Assembly: GCF_003626635.1 (NCBI RefSeq)
Contig: NZ_RAZT01000011.1
Coordinates: 186,001 to 250,000 of the forward strand
DNA: 64,000 nt
Origin: Micromonospora musae
GTDB lineage: Bacteria > Actinomycetota > Actinomycetes > Mycobacteriales > Micromonosporaceae
Direction of reading: 5' to 3'
Below are positions 1 through 8,288 of this stretch, piece by piece. Every line of letters begins with the position of its first letter. Position 1 is the first letter of the stretch. A program made the position numbers and the translations under genes. Under the pieces are notes generated by a model, which saw only the letters and a program-made list of their open reading frames with translations, did not search any database and was not told where the DNA came from.

Positions 1-290
1 CGCGCGCCGAGCACGAACTCCACGGGCAGGATCACCTCGCGGGTGATCACCAAGGGCTCCCCCTCGGCCAGTTCGTCGAGGGTCACCCCGACCGCCCCAC
101 CGATCGAGTTCTCCAACGGCACCAGCGCCGAGTCGGCCTCCCCGGCCCGTACGTTCTCCAGCGCCTCTCCCACGCTGCGGGCGGGCGTACGGCTGCCGCG
201 TTCGGCGGCCGGGATGGTACGCAGCGCCTGCTCGGCGAAGGTGCCCTCGGGGCCGAGGTAGACGAAACGGGTCGGCGGAGTTCCTGGCAT
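1..290 (-). CDS. pheA: Prephenate dehydratase, N-terminal part (runs off the window)
   Basis: The first 96 residues of a prephenate dehydratase, which decarboxylates and dehydrates prephenate to phenylpyruvate in phenylalanine synthesis. Seen: the family signature YLGPEGTF at residues 11-18 and VPLENSIGGAV at about 57-67, both belonging to the periplasmic-binding-protein-like catalytic fold. The ATG at 290 lies 10 bp after the stop of the upstream lipoprotein gene on the same strand, so the two may be co-transcribed. The catalytic TRF motif and the ACT regulatory domain would lie outside the window. No strong ribosome-binding site is seen before the ATG. Confidence 0.93.
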   Translation of the reverse strand, partial: MPGTPPTRFVYLGPEGTFAEQALRTIPAAERGSRTPARSVGEALENVRAGEADSALVPLENSIGGAVGVTLDELAEGEPLVITREVILPVEFVLGA

Positions 291-300
291 GCCGACCAGC

Positions 301-1005
301 CTACGCACCCGGTATGCCCACCGTGCCGTTGTCGCAGGCCAAGGTCCGGATGCCGGGCGGGGCGACCACCCGCACCTCGGCGTTGCACACGTCCGTGCCG
401 GCGGTCACCAGCTGCGGTGCGGCCGGCCGGCCCCGGGTGACGACCTGGAGCTCCTCGTGCCCGGTCACTTCGAGCACCGTGTACTGCCAGTCGGCGGCGC
501 AGAGCGGCTCGGTGCCGACCTTGACCCGGACGCCGTCGGGGAGCACTGCGGCGCCGCCCCGCAGCACGTTGATGACCCGCTCGCCGGTCGGCCCGCCGCG
601 GCACGGCGTCGCCACCAGCCCGGCATCGGCCGACGGGGACGACAGGCCCGGCGTGGTCGACGGCAGGCCGGTGGCCGGCGGTGCCGGTGCGGTGGGGACC
701 GACGTCGGCGCCGACGGTGCGCCCGGCGAGCTGGGCGACTCCGACTGGTGCAGCTCGGGCGGCACGCCGCAGCCGGCCACCGCCAGGGCGGTCAGCACGG
801 CCACCACGGCGCGGGCTCGCCGGCCCGGTGCCGTCGCGGGAGCGCTGAGATGCGCGGCCACGCCGAGCCGGGCCGGCCGTCCGGTGGGTACGGTCGCGCG
901 CGTGCCGGCCCGGACCGGGCGGAGGACCGGGAGGCCCGGACTGCTGCCCGGAGGCGTCGGGTCGACGGTTGGAGGCGCGGTGTGACGGGGCGGGGTGGGC
1001 GGCAC
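301..1005 (-). CDS. Putative lipoprotein, uncharacterised
   Basis: 234 residues from the upstream-most GTG. A hydrophobic stretch VVAVLTALAVAGC ends in a lipobox-like LAVAGC with the lipidation Cys at residue 79, followed by a Pro/Ser/Thr-rich linker and a roughly 120-residue C-terminal domain with three cysteines. The n-region before the helix is too long for a signal peptide, so the true start is probably further in, for instance the GTG at 861, which puts the Cys near residue 31. Function unknown. It sits directly upstream of pheA on the same strand. Confidence 0.6.
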   Translation of the reverse strand: MPPTPPRHTAPPTVDPTPPGSSPGLPVLRPVRAGTRATVPTGRPARLGVAAHLSAPATAPGRRARAVVAVLTALAVAGCGVPPELHQSESPSSPGAPSAPTSVPTAPAPPATGLPSTTPGLSSPSADAGLVATPCRGGPTGERVINVLRGGAAVLPDGVRVKVGTEPLCAADWQYTVLEVTGHEELQVVTRGRPAAPQLVTAGTDVCNAEVRVVAPPGIRTLACDNGTVGIPGA

Positions 1006-1085
1006 GGGCCGATCCTGGGGGCTGCGGGGACGTTACGGCCGGGGTGGCCGAGCCCATCGTAGGAGCATCGGCGGCGTTGGTGAAG

Positions 1086-1475
1086 TCAACCGAGCAGGCG
1101 GTGCCCGGCCCGCTCCAGCGCGGCGGTCGCCTCGCCGAGGCGTACCGCCGGGACCAGCAGGTAGTCGGTGTCGAAGGTGGAGAAGGCGACCGCGCTCACC
1201 CGGGCGCCGGCGAGCGGATCGACCAGGGCGGCGAGCGTGCCGCCGACGGCCACGTCCTCCGGCGCGCCGACCCGCAGGCAGCGCCACGCGGTCTCCAGCA
1301 CGGCCTGGGCGGGGGCGCGATCCATCGGGCAGATCACCGAGATCCCGTCAGCGGTCCAGCTCACCGTCACCACGTCCGTGGCGCCGAGCCCACCCGACAG
1401 CGCGGGCGGCAGGGCGGAGCCGGCGGCCATCCGGCACACGGCGTACTCCCCCGGCAGCAGAGCGATATCGAGCAT
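1086..1475 (-). CDS. ACT domain-containing protein
   Basis: A 129-residue protein resembling the stand-alone tandem ACT (CASTOR/ACT_7-like) proteins, which usually bind amino acids. Visible features are the two beta-alpha-beta repeats, with VTVSWTADGISVICP in the first half and AVAFSTFDTDYLLVP in the second, the latter being the most family-typical segment. Start ATG is preceded by AAGGTG at 5-nt spacing. It lies in the same orientation as pheA, about 800 bp upstream of it, which fits amino-acid metabolism, but the ligand cannot be named. Confidence 0.75.
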   Translation of the reverse strand: MLDIALLPGEYAVCRMAAGSALPPALSGGLGATDVVTVSWTADGISVICPMDRAPAQAVLETAWRCLRVGAPEDVAVGGTLAALVDPLAGARVSAVAFSTFDTDYLLVPAVRLGEATAALERAGHRLLG

Positions 1476-1550
1476 GAGGGCACCTTACGGCCTCGACCGG
1501 TGGTGGACCCGGCTTTGCCGCGTGCGGCGAAAGCCAGACGTTGTCGCAGC

Positions 1551-2009
1551 TCAGACCGGCGAGAAGAAGGTCAGCGAGCCGGCCACCGCGCCGTCGGTGA
1601 AGACCGGAGTGGAGATGGCGTCCACCGTGCAGACCGGAGCCTTCGGAGTGGTCGCCTGCACCCGGAGCAGGCCCCGCGCCAGCCGGCCGGAGGAGAGCGC
1701 CAGCAGCGGAGGGATCTTGTCGATCTCCTGCTGGGTGAGCTCGCCGCGGTTCGCCGTGAAGTCGAGCAGACGCAGCCCGCCGTCGAGCATCGGCAGCCCG
1801 ATCACGGCCTCCGGCTCGCCGAGGCTGAGCAGTTCGCACGTTGCGGTGGAGATCGCCATCACGTTGGTGTCGGCGTCGATCAGCAGGCACGGCTCGTCGG
1901 CGTTGGTGACCGTCGAGGACCATCGCTCGAAATTGTCGAGCTCCGGCTCTGTCGAGGCCCGTCCCGCCGGCACGAACACTTCGGAGAGCGAGAGTTCGAC
2001 GTGGGCCAC
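1551..2009 (-). CDS. PAS-domain-like protein, uncharacterised
   Basis: 152 residues from the GTG at 2009, chosen because AGGAGG lies 4 nt before it; an in-frame GTG at 2042 would add 11 residues. The centre (CLLIDADTNVMAISTATCELL, split by structure into a beta-strand pair and helix) and the C-terminal AVAGSLTFFSPV look like a PAS sensory fold. There is no attached output domain. It may sense a small molecule for a partner elsewhere. Family assignment is from overall pattern only. Confidence 0.6.
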   Translation of the reverse strand: MAHVELSLSEVFVPAGRASTEPELDNFERWSSTVTNADEPCLLIDADTNVMAISTATCELLSLGEPEAVIGLPMLDGGLRLLDFTANRGELTQQEIDKIPPLLALSSGRLARGLLRVQATTPKAPVCTVDAISTPVFTDGAVAGSLTFFSPV

Positions 2010-2168
2010 CGAGCCTCCTATGTACACCGACGGACTGTCCACGCTAGCCGGTCGGCGACCGCGCCCCGGCCACCGACCGCCGCTGCGCGAGCAGAGCTGG
2101 TGATCGATGGCCGCGGCGCGGACCCGCGGCGCCGGTGACTACCGGCCCACGAGACGTCGCCGAAGACG

Positions 2169-2906
2169 TTACCGACGGTTCGCCGGCTTGTCAGCGGCCA
2201 TTCGGCCGTCCTCGTACCACCGGTAGTCGGCCACCGGGCGGTACGTGCCGTTCAGCCAGGTGGCCGGGTGCTGCGCCACGCGGGAGAGCTTCTCGGCGGT
2301 GGCCGGGCTGATCCGGTTGCCACCGGCCACGAGCAGCCGATCCAGCTCGCGGTGGGTGGCCATGAGGCAGTCCTTGGGCAGGCCGTAGACGCTGATGACG
2401 CCCGAGCCGACGAAGGTCAGCACCGGTGTCACCGGGATCTGCAGGCCCACCGCGTCGGAGAGCGCCTTGCCCGCCCGCCTGGCGTCCCGCCGGGCCTCGG
2501 CCACGTACGGCGGCCGCTTGCCGTTGATCTGCACCACGTCGCCGGCGACCAGCACCCGGGCTCGGCCGTGGTCGGCCACGGTGACCGCGAAGAGACCGCT
2601 AGGCCCGATGGCGAGGAACCCGGCGCGCTCGTCGTGCCCCCGGTCGAGCAGGTCGTCGGCGGCGTCGGTGCGGGGCCAGTCGATGACGTGCCACGCCGGC
2701 CCGAGATGGTCGAGTTGACCGACGGCGCGGGCTCCCGCCGCCTCCAGGCGTCGGGCACCACGCTCCGCCCGCCGACGGCGGGCCCACTCGAACGGTGTGG
2801 GGCGGACCGGTTCGAGTAGCCCGGGTGGCTCCACTCGGGGATGCGGCACCGTGCCAGGCAGCGCCCGGGTGGTGGGTGCGGCCCGGCGAGCGGGAAAGAC
2901 AGTCAT
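2169..2906 (-). CDS. NERD-like domain protein
   Basis: 245 residues from the ATG at 2906, which has GGAGG at 5-nt spacing; an in-frame TTG at 2921 would overlap that site. The middle, WHVIDWP at about residue 75, FLAIGPSGLFAVTV at about 95 and a VVQINGKRPPYV segment, follows the pattern of nuclease-related (NERD) domains found in actinobacterial proteins. The N-terminal 60 residues are basic and proline-rich. Catalytic residues cannot be assigned with confidence. Divergently transcribed from arcA. Confidence 0.6.
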   Translation of the reverse strand: MTVFPARRAAPTTRALPGTVPHPRVEPPGLLEPVRPTPFEWARRRRAERGARRLEAAGARAVGQLDHLGPAWHVIDWPRTDAADDLLDRGHDERAGFLAIGPSGLFAVTVADHGRARVLVAGDVVQINGKRPPYVAEARRDARRAGKALSDAVGLQIPVTPVLTFVGSGVISVYGLPKDCLMATHRELDRLLVAGGNRISPATAEKLSRVAQHPATWLNGTYRPVADYRWYEDGRMAADKPANRR

Positions 2907-3004
2907 CGCGACCTCCGGCAAAAGGTCCCTCGAAGTTATGTCCCCACTACCCTACGTTGACCCTCCGGGGGCTCGGCAAGGTGGAGCGCCGGAGTGACTG
3001 TGGA

Positions 3005-3019
3005 TGAATGCCATATTCA
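3005..3019. promoter_or_regulatory. TGAAT-N5-ATTCA palindrome upstream of arcA
   Basis: Perfect inverted repeat TGAAT/ATTCA around a 5-nt centre, 52 bp upstream of the arcA start. The half sites match ArgR ARG boxes, which normally have a 4-nt centre, so control of arcA by an ArgR-type repressor/activator is possible but not shown. Confidence 0.35.
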
Positions 3020-3058
3020 CCCTCAGTTCTTTTCCCGGATGCCGCCAAACCCTGCCCT

Positions 3059-3064
3059 ACGCTG
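3059..3064 (+). promoter_or_regulatory. Probable -10 box of a leaderless arcA promoter
   Basis: TACGCT ends 6 nt before the arcA GTG, so transcription would begin at the start codon itself. No Shine-Dalgarno sequence is present between the box and the GTG and no convincing -35 box is seen. Confidence 0.45.
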
Positions 3065-3070
3065 CCAAGG

Positions 3071-4282
3071 GTGACCCACTACGTGGACAGCGAGGTCGGT
3101 CGGCTGGGCACCGTGCTCCTGCACCGTCCCGGCCCGGAACTCGCCCGCCTCACCCCCCGCAACAACGACTCGTTGCTGTTCGACGCGATCCCCTGGGTGG
3201 GGCGCGCCCAGGAGGAACACGACGCCTTCGCGGCCGCGCTGCGCGAGCGCGGGGTGGAGGTGCTCTACCTCGCGACCCTGCTCGCCGAGACGCTCGCGGT
3301 GGCCGACGCGCGCGCCGAACTCACCGATCAGGTGCTCGACTCGCCCCGGCTGGGCGACAGTCTGCGTGCCCGCGTCGCCGACCATCTGGCGTACCTGGAC
3401 CCGGCGGCCCTCGCCGACGTGCTCATCGCCGGCCTCGCCCACGAGGAGCTGCGGATCAGCCCGGAGCGGCCGGGCGGGCTCGTCTACACGCTGATGGACC
3501 GGCACGACTTCGTCATCGAGCCGCTGCCCAACCTGCTCTTCACCCGGGACTCCTCGCTCTGGATCAGGGACCGGGTCGGGGTGACCAGCCTCGCGATGCC
3601 GGCCCGCCGCCGGGAGAGCACCCTGACGAACGCCATCTACCGCCACCACCCCCGCTTCGCGGGTACGGAGTTCGTCTACCGGCCCGGGCTGGAGCACCTG
3701 GAGGGCGGCGACGTCCTGCTGCTCGCCCCCGGTGTGCTCGCCGTCGGGGTGGGCGAGCGGACCACGCCCGCCGGCGCGGAGCGGCTCGGCCGGCAGGTCT
3801 TCGCCGCCGGGCTGGCGCACACCATCCTGGTGGTGCCGGTCGCGCAGGAGCGCGCCACCATGCACCTGGACACCGTCTGCACGATGGTCGACGTCGACGC
3901 CGTGCTGATGTACCCGAACGTCGCCGACGCGCTCTCCGCGTACACCGTGATCGCCGGCGCCGACGGCGAGGACCCGCGGGTGGACGGCCCGGCGCCGTTC
4001 CTGCGGGCCGCCGCGGACGCCATGGACATCGACCAGCTCCGGGTCATCGACACCGGGCTGGATCCGGTCACCGCCGAGCGCGAGCAGTGGGACGACGGCA
4101 ACAACACCCTCGCCCTCGCGCCGCGGCTCTGCGTCGGCTACGAGCGCAATGTGGAGACCAACGCGCAGCTGGAACGGTCCGGCATCGAGGTGATCCCGAT
4201 CGCCGGCTCGGAGTTGGGCTCCGGCCGGGGCGGACCGCGCTGCATGTCCTGTCCGATCGTCCGCGACCCGCTGCGACGCTGA
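3071..4282 (+). CDS. arcA: Arginine deiminase
   Basis: Hydrolyses arginine to citrulline and ammonia, first step of the arginine deiminase pathway. 403 residues from the GTG at 3071, the usual family length; the longer in-frame reading from 3008 adds a non-homologous tail. Seen: FTRDSSLW near residue 157, EGGD near 214, HLDTVCTMVD near 262, DDGNN near 340, and the C-terminal GGPRCMSCP carrying the nucleophilic Cys. arcB and arcC are not in the window, so the gene is isolated. Start appears leaderless (TACGCT -10 box) and a TGAAT/ATTCA palindrome lies upstream. Ends in a 21-bp stem terminator shared with the convergent gene. Confidence 0.95.
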   Translation: MTHYVDSEVGRLGTVLLHRPGPELARLTPRNNDSLLFDAIPWVGRAQEEHDAFAAALRERGVEVLYLATLLAETLAVADARAELTDQVLDSPRLGDSLRARVADHLAYLDPAALADVLIAGLAHEELRISPERPGGLVYTLMDRHDFVIEPLPNLLFTRDSSLWIRDRVGVTSLAMPARRRESTLTNAIYRHHPRFAGTEFVYRPGLEHLEGGDVLLLAPGVLAVGVGERTTPAGAERLGRQVFAAGLAHTILVVPVAQERATMHLDTVCTMVDVDAVLMYPNVADALSAYTVIAGADGEDPRVDGPAPFLRAAADAMDIDQLRVIDTGLDPVTAEREQWDDGNNTLALAPRLCVGYERNVETNAQLERSGIEVIPIAGSELGSGRGGPRCMSCPIVRDPLRR

Positions 4283-4311
4283 CCGCAGCGCCTCGCACTC
4301 CCGCACAAAAA

Positions 4312-4357
4312 CACGGAAAGAGTGGTCATTCCTTCGGGAATGACCACTCTTTCCGTG
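4312..4357. terminator. Bidirectional terminator, 21-bp perfect stem
   Basis: Arms 4312-4332 and 4337-4357 are exact reverse complements around a TTCG tetraloop. It sits between the convergent arcA and DUF5926 genes. The arm contains CACGGAAAGAGTG, which recurs in the terminator at 30835-30894. Confidence 0.9.
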
Positions 4358-4384
4358 AACGAGGCGGTGCGGGGGACCGGCGGG

Positions 4385-5269
4385 TCAGCGCAGGGTGAGC
4401 TGTCGGCCGAGCAGGCCCTGCCGGGCGCGGCGGCCGGCGGCGTCCAGCGGGGCGGTGTCGGCGAGCGCTTCGGCGTACCGCTTGGCGAACTGTGCCACCG
4501 GCTCCTCCCACTCGGCGGCGGGGGTCCGCTCGGGCAGGTCCCAGACCGGCACCAGCCGGCCGTGTGCCCGGAACATGCCGGCGAACCGGGTGTCGTCGCC
4601 GAGCGGCAGCGTGCCGGCCGCGCCGAGCCGGGCCAACGCGTTCAAAGCGGTGTCCTCGTCCTCCGGCAGCACCCAGCGCACGTGCGCCTTCTCCGGCACC
4701 TGACACCAGTACGCCGCCTTCGCGGCGCTCAGTCGCACCGTCGGGTAGATCGCGGCGTTGGCCCGCTCCAGGGACGCCTGCACGTTCGCGTCCTCGGTCG
4801 CACCCGGGTCGAGCCAGAACTCGAACCCGTCGTGCATGCTGATCTCCAGCGGCCCGTCGACCAGGAGGTCCTGCAGCCGGGCGCCGGGCCCGGGCAGCGG
4901 CGGCACCGACACCGGCTCGCCCGGCTCCGCCCGCAGGGCGCAGAGCAGCGCCTCGGCTAGGTCGCGCGAGACGTCGCCGGACTGGTCGTGCCGCTGCAGC
5001 CCGACGAGCACCCGCCCGTCGGGCTTCGTCATGGCGGGCGCGGCCAGCGGCAGCACCGTGGCCAGGGTCACCTGACGCTCACCGAACTCCTCGACCAGGG
5101 CGGGGGCGAGCCGCAGCGGCGCGGACGCGGCCGGTACCAGCTCGCGCAGCGCGATCCACTCGGGCTCGTCGACGAGCCCCTCGAAGGGGCGCGGTACGAA
5201 GATGTCGCGCACCTTCTCGCGCTTCGGGGTGGTCTCGGCGGCCCGCTGGCTCTTTCGACGCTTGCTCAC
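4385..5269 (-). CDS. DUF5926 family protein
   Basis: 294 residues from the GTG at 5269 (VSKRRKSQ). The basic N-terminus, IFVPRPFEGLVDEPEWIALR block near residue 25, and the C-terminal VAQFAKRYAEAL region match DUF5926, an actinobacterial family of unknown function, sometimes mis-annotated as SecA-related because of its C-terminal lysine/arginine-rich end in relatives. Reading further upstream in frame gives only low-complexity Arg/Pro sequence, so the shorter start is preferred. No catalytic residues recognised. Confidence 0.82.
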   Translation of the reverse strand: MSKRRKSQRAAETTPKREKVRDIFVPRPFEGLVDEPEWIALRELVPAASAPLRLAPALVEEFGERQVTLATVLPLAAPAMTKPDGRVLVGLQRHDQSGDVSRDLAEALLCALRAEPGEPVSVPPLPGPGARLQDLLVDGPLEISMHDGFEFWLDPGATEDANVQASLERANAAIYPTVRLSAAKAAYWCQVPEKAHVRWVLPEDEDTALNALARLGAAGTLPLGDDTRFAGMFRAHGRLVPVWDLPERTPAAEWEEPVAQFAKRYAEALADTAPLDAAGRRARQGLLGRQLTLR

Positions 5270-5390
5270 GGCGAGACAGCCTAGAGGCCCGACGGGACCG
5301 CCGGGGGGAGGACCCGCCCCGGGCGGGGGCCGGCGGGCGGCCGGTCGCGGCTCGATCGGGGGCCGCGGACCACCGGGACGGAACGAGGGC

Positions 5391-5867
5391 TCAGCCGGCG
5401 ACGACGAGATCGGCCACCGCCGGCTCGAACTCGGCCCACACGCTCTGCCCGAGCCCGTCCTGCTCGACCCCCCACCGGCTGGAGAGGCCCGCGACGATGT
5501 GCAGCCCGCGCCCGTCGGCGGCGTCCGGGCTCGCCGCCCGCATCCGCGGGCCCTCGGCGGCACCGCCGTCGGTGACCCGTAGCTGGACGTGCGGGGCGTC
5601 GACCGGGCCGCGCAGCCGCCAGGCGACCCGCACCACCCCGCCGGGCAGCGGACGGGCGTGCCGGACGGCGTTGCCCACCAGTTCGGCGAGTACCGCGACC
5701 AGATCCGCCAGGAGGGTGGGTTGCACCAGGCCGGTCAGCTCGTCGGCGAGCCGGTGCCGGGCCAGCCGCGCGCCGCTGGCGTGGTGGGGGACCACCACGC
5801 ACCAGGCCCGTTCGCCCTTTCCCGTCGCCACCGTCGCCCCTTCGTGCCCCGTGCCGTCGCCGGTCAT
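5391..5867 (-). CDS. ATP-binding protein, anti-sigma (RsbW/SpoIIAB) type
   Basis: 158 residues with a GHKL ATPase core: LAELVGNAVRHA (N box) near residue 62, RVTDGG (G1-like) near 97 and GRGLHIV (G2-like) near 119. Such proteins are serine kinases or anti-sigma factors in partner-switching systems. The ATG at 5867 overlaps the TGA of the upstream histidine kinase by ATGA, so the two are translationally coupled; this suggests the kinase and ATPase work in one signalling chain. No sigma factor or anti-anti-sigma factor is adjacent. Confidence 0.82.
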   Translation of the reverse strand: MTGDGTGHEGATVATGKGERAWCVVVPHHASGARLARHRLADELTGLVQPTLLADLVAVLAELVGNAVRHARPLPGGVVRVAWRLRGPVDAPHVQLRVTDGGAAEGPRMRAASPDAADGRGLHIVAGLSSRWGVEQDGLGQSVWAEFEPAVADLVVAG

Positions 5868-7321
5868 CCGCGCAGCAGTCGCACCTCTGCGACCGTACCG
5901 CCACCGGCCCTCGGTCTGAGGGATACCCATCCATTCTGCTGTTCAACGATCCGGCGGACGAGATAGAGACCGAGCCCCGCCCCCGGATAGCCGCGGCGGT
6001 CCCCGGACTCGCCCTGCCAGAACCGGTCGAAGGCCCGCTCGACATGCTCCGGCCGGATGCCGATGCCCCGGTCGCTGACCCGGAACGCGACCATCTGACC
6101 GTCCGGCCTGGCGCTGATCTCGATGCGGCTGCCCGGCGCGGAGTACTTGCCGGCGTTCGTGGCCAGCTCGGTCAACACGGTGGCGAGGCTCGGCCGGTGA
6201 CCGAGCGCCTTGGGCAGGTCGACCGGCAGATAGAGGGCGAGCCGGGAACGCAGCTCCGCGGGGAGATCGCCGGCCGCGGCCCGCAGCGCGTCGCCGAGGT
6301 CGAAGGGGGCGGGGGGCTCGTCGCCGGGTCCCGCCTCGGCGGCGGAGGAGAGCAGCCGGTCGACCAGGCGGGCCAGCTCGTTCGCCCGCTGACCGATCAC
6401 CCGGGCGGCCTGCCGTCGGTCGGCGTCGGTCAGCGACTCCCAGTGGTCGGTCAGGGTGTCCGCGTACCCCTTGATCACGGTGACCGGGGTCCGCAGCTCA
6501 TGGCTGGTCACCGCCACGAAGAGGTCGCGCTCGTGGTCGCGGCGCTGCTGGTCGGTGATGTCGCGGAACGTGACCACCCGCAGGGCGCCGGGACCGGGCA
6601 CGTCGCCCGAGGTGATCCGCAGCCAGCGACCGTCCGGCAGGCGGTGGTCGAGCACCTGGCCGGACGGGGGGATCGGGAACGGGAGCGGTCGGCTGAGCGC
6701 CTGGGCGGCGGCCTGGCCGGTCACCTGCGCCGCCGCCGGGTTCCAGAGCCGTACCCGGCCGTCGCGGTCGACCACGGCGAGCCCGTCGGCGAGCGCCGCC
6801 ACGACCGGGCCGTCGCCGTGCACCGGCAGCCCGGTCTGGTCGCCGTACATGTGCGCGATGCAGGAGGCGAGGTACGCGATCACGCCGTGGTGCTGGTCGT
6901 CCGGCTCGGTGGCGTCGTCGGCGTAGACGGCGTGCAGGCTGCCAACCGTGTGTCCGCCGATCTCCGCCCGGGAGACGACCATTCGGCGCAGGCCCCGGTC
7001 GGCGAGCTCGCCGGGGAACGCACCGGCGAGCCGGTCGGCCCGCAGCTGCTGCACCCGGGGACCGGAGAGCAGGCAGACGGTGACCGGGTCGTCGGCGGGC
7101 AGCGGGCGGCCCACGGTCCACTCGGTGGCGCCGGTCGCTGAGATCACCCGCCCGCCGGTCGGGCCGAACTCGACGAACGCCATGCCGGCCGCGCCGAGCG
7201 CCGGCTGGGCCACCCGGAGGAGTTGGGTGAGGACGGGCAGTCCGGCGTCACCGGAGTTGATCATTTCGATCACCACGGTGTGCCCCGCGATGAGAGCGGC
7301 GAAATCGATGCGCTCCGGCAT
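5864..7321 (-). CDS. PAS-containing sensor histidine kinase
   Basis: 485 residues from the ATG at 7321. Order: N-terminal GAF-like region (about 20-160), PAS domain around ALADGLAVVDRDGRVRLWN (about 180-270), HisKA with the phospho-acceptor His in TSHELRTPVTVIKGY (about 285-350), and a HATPase_c domain with ELATNAGKYS, SDRGIGI and GAGLGLYLV. No transmembrane helix, so a cytosolic sensor. There is no response regulator next door; instead the gene is coupled by a 4-bp overlap to an anti-sigma-type ATPase. Confidence 0.9.
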   Translation of the reverse strand: MPERIDFAALIAGHTVVIEMINSGDAGLPVLTQLLRVAQPALGAAGMAFVEFGPTGGRVISATGATEWTVGRPLPADDPVTVCLLSGPRVQQLRADRLAGAFPGELADRGLRRMVVSRAEIGGHTVGSLHAVYADDATEPDDQHHGVIAYLASCIAHMYGDQTGLPVHGDGPVVAALADGLAVVDRDGRVRLWNPAAAQVTGQAAAQALSRPLPFPIPPSGQVLDHRLPDGRWLRITSGDVPGPGALRVVTFRDITDQQRRDHERDLFVAVTSHELRTPVTVIKGYADTLTDHWESLTDADRRQAARVIGQRANELARLVDRLLSSAAEAGPGDEPPAPFDLGDALRAAAGDLPAELRSRLALYLPVDLPKALGHRPSLATVLTELATNAGKYSAPGSRIEISARPDGQMVAFRVSDRGIGIRPEHVERAFDRFWQGESGDRRGYPGAGLGLYLVRRIVEQQNGWVSLRPRAGGGTVAEVRLLRG

Positions 7322-7405
7322 GTCCCGAGTCTGCCCCGCCGGCCCGGATTTGGGCACCCCCGCGTACCCCCGGCCGAACCGTCCGAACACCTCGCCCGGG
7401 CGGGG

Positions 7406-8200
7406 TCAGCGTCCGAGACGGGCCAGGGTCTGGGCGGGCCGGTCGGTGATGATGCCGTCCACCCCGGCGGTGAGGACGAGGTCCAGGTCCTCCGGCTGGT
7501 TGACGGTCCAGACGTACACCTGGTTGCCGGCGTCGTGCAGCGCCCGCAGCAGTTGGGGGCGTTCCCGCACCAGCGCGATGCCCGGTCCGGCGATGCGGGT
7601 GCCGAACGGCAGGCGGCCGAGCCGCAGCCAGCGCGGCAGCACCTCGAGCAGGAGCACGGTGGGCAGGGCGGGGGCGAGGTCCCGGATCCGGCGTACGGCC
7701 AGCGGCGCGAACGACATCACGGTGACCTGGACCGGGTCGTCCGGCGTCGGCTCGGTCAGCCCGTAGCGGCGCAGTAGCGCGACCAGTCGCCGTTCGACGT
7801 CGCGGCCGTAGCGGGACGGGTGTTTCGTCTCGACCAGCAGCCGGACCGGCCGGCCGGCGGCCAGCACCGCGTCGAGCAGCCGCTCCAGAGTGAGCAGCCG
7901 GGTGTGCGACTCGTCCGGCGGCTCGTCCCCCTCGCCCGGTACGCAGCCCGGATGCCAGGAACCGAAGTCGAGCTCCTCCAACTGGGCGAGGGTGCGGGCG
8001 CTCACCAGGCCGTGGCCGTTGCTGGTGCGGTCCAGCCGCCGGTCGTGCACGCAGACCAGGTGCCCGTCGCGGGTCAGGCGTACGTCGCACTCCAGCCCGT
8101 CGGCGCCCTCCGCCAGCGCGCGCAGGTACGCCGCGAGGGTGTGCTCGGGCAGGTCGTGCGAGGCACCGCGGTGCGCGAAGACCAGGGGTTGTTCGCCCAT
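7406..8200 (-). CDS. Glycerophosphodiester phosphodiesterase
   Basis: 264 residues, full-length for the cytosolic GDPD (UgpQ) class, which hydrolyses glycerophosphodiesters to glycerol-3-phosphate and an alcohol. Seen: FAHRGASHDLPEHTLAAY at residues 8-25 with the catalytic His-Arg, LECDVRLTRDGHLVCVHD with the metal-binding Glu-Asp and second catalytic His, VETKHPSR near 123, and the C-terminal VYVWTVNQPEDL and GVDGIITDRP. No signal peptide. A 79-bp MITE-like element begins 10 bp before its start codon, so its leader and perhaps promoter come from that element. Confidence 0.93.
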   Translation of the reverse strand: MGEQPLVFAHRGASHDLPEHTLAAYLRALAEGADGLECDVRLTRDGHLVCVHDRRLDRTSNGHGLVSARTLAQLEELDFGSWHPGCVPGEGDEPPDESHTRLLTLERLLDAVLAAGRPVRLLVETKHPSRYGRDVERRLVALLRRYGLTEPTPDDPVQVTVMSFAPLAVRRIRDLAPALPTVLLLEVLPRWLRLGRLPFGTRIAGPGIALVRERPQLLRALHDAGNQVYVWTVNQPEDLDLVLTAGVDGIITDRPAQTLARLGR

Positions 8201-8209
8201 CCCGGCCGC

Positions 8210-8288
8210 CTAGAGGGTGTTTGAGAAGGCTCGCCCATCGCGAGCCGGACCGGCGCAGTAGGGCATGGTCTTCTCGAACATCCTCTAG
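8210..8288. mobile_element. MITE-like element with CTAG flanks
   Basis: 19-bp ends 8210-8228 and 8270-8288 are inverted copies (17/19 identical). Each begins with CTAG, which reads as a 4-bp target duplication around 15-bp terminal inverted repeats (AGGGTGTTTGAGAAG and AGGATGTTCGAGAAG). A second small hairpin (GGCTCGC/GCGAGCC) lies inside. IS5-family elements typically duplicate YTAR, which CTAG fits. The left copy of CTAG in the reading direction supplies the TAG stop of the rhodanese gene. No coding capacity. Confidence 0.65.
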
